9,632 bases of DNA. Source: an uncultured Bacteroidota bacterium (GTDB lineage: Bacteria > Bacteroidota > Bacteroidia > Chitinophagales > Chitinophagaceae). The position numbers and the translations under genes were made by a program. The stretch lies in contig CALLKA010000104.1 of NCBI GenBank assembly GCA_938008665.1, positions 1 through 9,632 on the forward strand. The letters are read 5' to 3'. Under the pieces are notes generated by a model, which was given only the letters and a program-made list of their open reading frames with translations, did no database searches and was not told the DNA's origin. Below are positions 7,815 through 9,632 of this stretch, in pieces (positions within the stretch are counted from its first letter, which is position 1; each line of letters opens with the position of its first letter).

Positions 7815-8351
7815 ATGATCTTAGATAAAATTTTTACTGGTAAAATAAGAGTGCAGTTACTCACCAAATTGCTACTCAACCCCGCTAGCACCGTGTATTT
7901 GCGCGGTTTGGAACGTGACTTAGGCGTAAGCAGTAACACAGTGCGTTTGGAATTAAATAAGTTATCGGATATGCAACTCATACAGGAGCAAAACGATGAT
8001 GAAAACACCAAAACAAAACATTACGCTGTAAATACAAAACACCCCATGTTCAAATCCTTACGAGGGGTGATTATGCAATATGTTGGCTTGGATCAGATTA
8101 TTGAGAATGTATTGGATAAGTTGGGAAATGTAGATGAAGTTTACCTAACCGGAGATTTAGCCTTAGGAAAAAACAATCCCTTTGTGGATTTAGTAATAGT
8201 GGGCGATGTTGATAAGAGCTATTTATATCAATTAATAGAAAAGGCGGAAACCTTGATTGATAAAAAAATACGTGTAGCCTTATACCAACCCCTAGAGTTT
8301 ACTGAGAAAATGTTGAAGGATGTGGGTGTATTTATGAAGTTAATGGGGTAG
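7815..8351 (+). CDS. Winged-helix protein with degenerate nucleotidyltransferase-like domain, polysaccharide-locus regulator type
   Basis: 178 residues from ATG 7815. A TTG at 7794 would add seven residues, but the ATG is preferred and keeps the leader-element spacing seen at 1907. Residues 1-75 form an ArsR/MarR-like winged helix (TGKIRVQLLTKLLLNP, then YLRGLERDLGVSSNTVRLEL as the HTH, and a wing ending KHYAVN). Residues 106-160 resemble the minimal nucleotidyltransferase fold: VYLTGDLALGKN then VDLVIVGDVD and IRVALYQPLEF. The usual GS is GD, and only one Asp of the DxD pair remains (F123 sits at the first Asp), so catalysis is doubtful. From memory, close relatives are common in Bacteroidota polysaccharide clusters at this position, between assembly genes and sugar genes. 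Likely a transcriptional regulator of the cluster; the ligand is unknown. Confidence 0.8.
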   Translation: MILDKIFTGKIRVQLLTKLLLNPASTVYLRGLERDLGVSSNTVRLELNKLSDMQLIQEQNDDENTKTKHYAVNTKHPMFKSLRGVIMQYVGLDQIIENVLDKLGNVDEVYLTGDLALGKNNPFVDLVIVGDVDKSYLYQLIEKAETLIDKKIRVALYQPLEFTEKMLKDVGVFMKLMG

Positions 8352-8359
8352 GATTTTGG

Positions 8360-8380
8360 ATTAGTGTGGTCCACACTAAT
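8360..8380. repeat. 21-nt perfect palindrome, arms ATTAGTGTGG/CCACACTAAT
   Basis: Ten-base arms (8360-8369 and 8371-8380) are exact reverse complements around a single central T. It starts 9 nt after the regulator stop. There is no T-run after it. As RNA it would form an 8-bp stem with a GGTCC loop; as DNA it could bind a dimeric protein. Confidence 0.7.
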
Positions 8381-8386
8381 ACTGGG

Positions 8387-8408
8387 TATTTACAGATAGT
8401 CGTAAATA
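8387..8408. repeat. Inverted repeat TATTTAC/GTAAATA
   Basis: TATTTAC (8387-8393) and GTAAATA (8402-8408) pair perfectly around an 8-nt loop. It is the second of three consecutive inverted repeats between the regulator and the epimerase genes. AT-rich and modest on its own. Confidence 0.4.
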
Positions 8409-8420
8409 ATTAATAATCTG

Positions 8421-8451
8421 AAAATCAAGTACTTTACATGTTTGATTTTTT
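8421..8451 (+). terminator. Candidate AT-rich intrinsic terminator
   Basis: AAAATCAA (8421-8428) pairs with TTGATTTT (8442-8449), and six T lie at 8446-8451. The stem is AT-rich and the loop long (13 nt), so strength is uncertain. It would end the regulator transcript about 70-100 nt after its stop, or act as an attenuator for the genes downstream. Confidence 0.4.
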
Positions 8452-8564
8452 ATTTATGGGTTATCGAAAAAGGTTGAAAAATAGGTTAAATGTGCGCAGT
8501 TTTGTGCGTTATTGTATAAAATTTCTCAAATAATTAATTGCTCAATCACTTTTAATTTACTATA

Positions 8565-9044
8565 ATGATATTTCCAGAAATAAAAATATTCAAACCAGAA
8601 TCTTTCGAAGATTTTAGAGGTGAATTATATACGGTTTACAAAACTGGAGATTTTGATAATATAATTTTCAATCACGATAAAGTGTCAATTTCTAGAAAAA
8701 ATGTTTTACGAGGAATGCATGGAGATTCTAAAGCTCATAAACTAGTAACATGCTTGTCTGGTGAAATTTTATTGGTTATAATTGACAATCGAAAGGAATC
8801 ACCTAATTATTTAAAATGGGACTCAATAATCTTATCTGAAAAAAACAGAATTCAAGTATTTATACCTCCAATGTTTGCAAATGGACATTTAGTTTTAAGT
8901 GAATCTGCAACATTTTTTTATAAATGGTCATATGAAGGAAGGTATCCTGATATTGATGAACAATTTACTATTAAGTGGGATGACCCTAAAATCGGTATAT
9001 TTTGGCCAATTGACAATCCAATTCTAGCATACAGAGATAAATAA
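8565..9044 (+). CDS. RmlC-like cupin nucleotide-sugar 3,5-epimerase family protein
   Basis: 159 residues, short for RmlC (about 180). RmlC landmarks in order: FEDFRGELYTVYK (14-26), SRKNVLRGMHGD (43-54, with the likely catalytic His52), HKLVTCLSGEILLVIIDNRKESP (58-80), QVFIPPMFANGHLV (97-110), FFYKWSYEGRY (117-127) and KWDDPKIGIFWP (137-148). The usual AHGF is ANGH here. From memory, the patterns HGD, YLKW, NGH and QFTIKWDD resemble the Campylobacter GDP-heptose epimerases (DdahB/MlghB type) more than classical dTDP-rhamnose RmlC. The HddA-like kinase 17 nt downstream fits that reading, so GDP-4-keto-6-deoxyheptose is a plausible substrate; dTDP-4-keto-6-deoxyglucose is the alternative. Arg codons are mostly AGA with no CGT or CGC, unlike the dehydratase gene. 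No Shine-Dalgarno is visible. Confidence 0.8.
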   Translation: MIFPEIKIFKPESFEDFRGELYTVYKTGDFDNIIFNHDKVSISRKNVLRGMHGDSKAHKLVTCLSGEILLVIIDNRKESPNYLKWDSIILSEKNRIQVFIPPMFANGHLVLSESATFFYKWSYEGRYPDIDEQFTIKWDDPKIGIFWPIDNPILAYRDK

Positions 9045-9061
9045 AATATCGATAATTAATT

Positions 9062-9632
9062 ATGATAATAACAAAAACACCCTATCGTATATCCTTTTTT
9101 GGAGGAGGGACAGACTTAAATCAGTGGTTTAAAGAAAATGGCGGTGCAGTAATATCTACAAGCATTGATAAATATTGTTATATTTCCTGTAGATTTTTGC
9201 CTAAATTTTTTGATCATAAATATAGATTTGTATATTCCCAAATCGAAGATGTTTTAAACATTGAAGATATAAAGCATCCGGCAATCAAGGGGTTACTACA
9301 ACATATAAATTGGGACCAAGGAATTGAATTACATCATGATGGTGATTTGCCTGCGCGTTCTGGACTAGGTTCAAGCAGCTCGTTTACTGTAGGGATGCTT
9401 AATGCATTAAATGCTCTAAAAGGAAAACATATAAGCAAAAATGAACTTGCAAAACAGGCAATATTTATTGAGCAAAATGTTTTAAATGAGAATGTAGGTT
9501 GCCAAGATCAAATAGCTGCTGCATATGGTGGCTTCAATAAAATCGAATTTTATGGCGAGAATTCATTTAAGGTTTCTCCTATTATAATTCCGGAAAATAG
9601 ATTAAATAAATTACAAGATAATTTACTTTTAT
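9062..9632 (+). CDS. hddA: GHMP-family sugar kinase, HddA-like (D-glycero-D-manno-heptose 7-phosphate kinase), cut by right edge
   Basis: Open from ATG 9062 to the window edge, 190 residues of an expected 320-350, so the C-terminal third or more is missing. It starts MIITKTPYRISFFGGGTDL (motif 1 of the HddA-type GHMP kinases), followed by GGAVISTSIDKYCYI. The ATP-binding motif 2 is PARSGLGSSSS (97-107). VGCQDQIAAAYGGFNKIEF (145-163) is also typical. The family makes D-glycero-D-manno-heptose 1,7-bisphosphate in the GDP-heptose pathway; some relatives act on other sugars. It is 17 nt after the epimerase gene and probably co-transcribed. GmhA, GmhB and HddC partners would be expected downstream, outside the window. 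Family is firm, the substrate moderately so. Confidence 0.82.
   Translation, partial: MIITKTPYRISFFGGGTDLNQWFKENGGAVISTSIDKYCYISCRFLPKFFDHKYRFVYSQIEDVLNIEDIKHPAIKGLLQHINWDQGIELHHDGDLPARSGLGSSSSFTVGMLNALNALKGKHISKNELAKQAIFIEQNVLNENVGCQDQIAAAYGGFNKIEFYGENSFKVSPIIIPENRLNKLQDNLLL

Noticed and set aside
7709..8011. Minus-strand open frame of 100 codons
   Set aside because: It overlaps the regulator gene and its leader on the other strand. It is Ser/Cys-rich with no recognisable family.
8486..8510. Possible degenerate leader element (AAATGTGCGCAG) before the epimerase gene
   Set aside because: Only AATGTG and a short AG match, the spacing to the ATG is about 20 nt longer, and no GCGnAGC core follows.

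Overview
The window looks like a Bacteroidota chromosome, probably in or near Chitinophagaceae/Sphingobacteriia. It is AT-rich, its start codons mostly lack a Shine-Dalgarno sequence, and one upstream region carries a perfect match to the Bacteroidota -7 box TAnnTTTG. The genes follow a familiar envelope-polysaccharide order: SLBB export protein, Wzz-like co-polymerase, membrane nucleotide-sugar dehydratase, wHTH/nucleotidyltransferase-like regulator, then sugar-specific genes. The genus-level placement is inference.

Layout. 1-1634 (minus, cut by the left edge) and 1965-4541 (plus) are two divergently transcribed paralogous SLBB/Wza-type export proteins, separated by a 330-nt AT-rich control region. 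The plus-strand gene starts a compact cluster. A 364-residue Wzz-like protein without a kinase domain (4559-5653) follows after 17 nt. A FlaA1/PglF/WbpM-type UDP-sugar 4,6-dehydratase (5702-7669) follows after 48 nt, with a 14-G homopolymer just before its stop codon. Then comes a small regulator-like gene, a winged helix joined to a degenerate nucleotidyltransferase domain (7815-8351), with its own apparent promoter. A 213-nt spacer with three consecutive inverted repeats separates it from an RmlC-like cupin epimerase (8565-9044) and the start of a HddA-like GHMP sugar kinase (9062 to the right edge).

How the genes fit together. The dehydratase would make a UDP-4-keto-6-deoxy sugar, often the precursor of the initiating sugar. 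The epimerase and kinase suggest that a modified GDP-heptose (GDP-D-glycero-D-manno-heptose branch) is also made. The Wzz-like protein would set chain length at the inner membrane, and the SLBB protein would provide periplasmic and outer-membrane export.

Most worth a second look: (1) a shared leader element, ATGTGACT(T/C)AGAA followed by GCG(T/A)AGC, lying 58 and 57 nt before the starts of the plus-strand export gene and the regulator gene; (2) repeated CTCAAT half-sites and a 10-bp inverted repeat around the regulator's promoter; (3) the G14 tract in the dehydratase gene; (4) the probable catalytically dead nucleotidyltransferase fold in the regulator; (5) the epimerase-kinase pair pointing to heptose modification. 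No CRISPR array, tRNA, rRNA or insertion sequence was seen.
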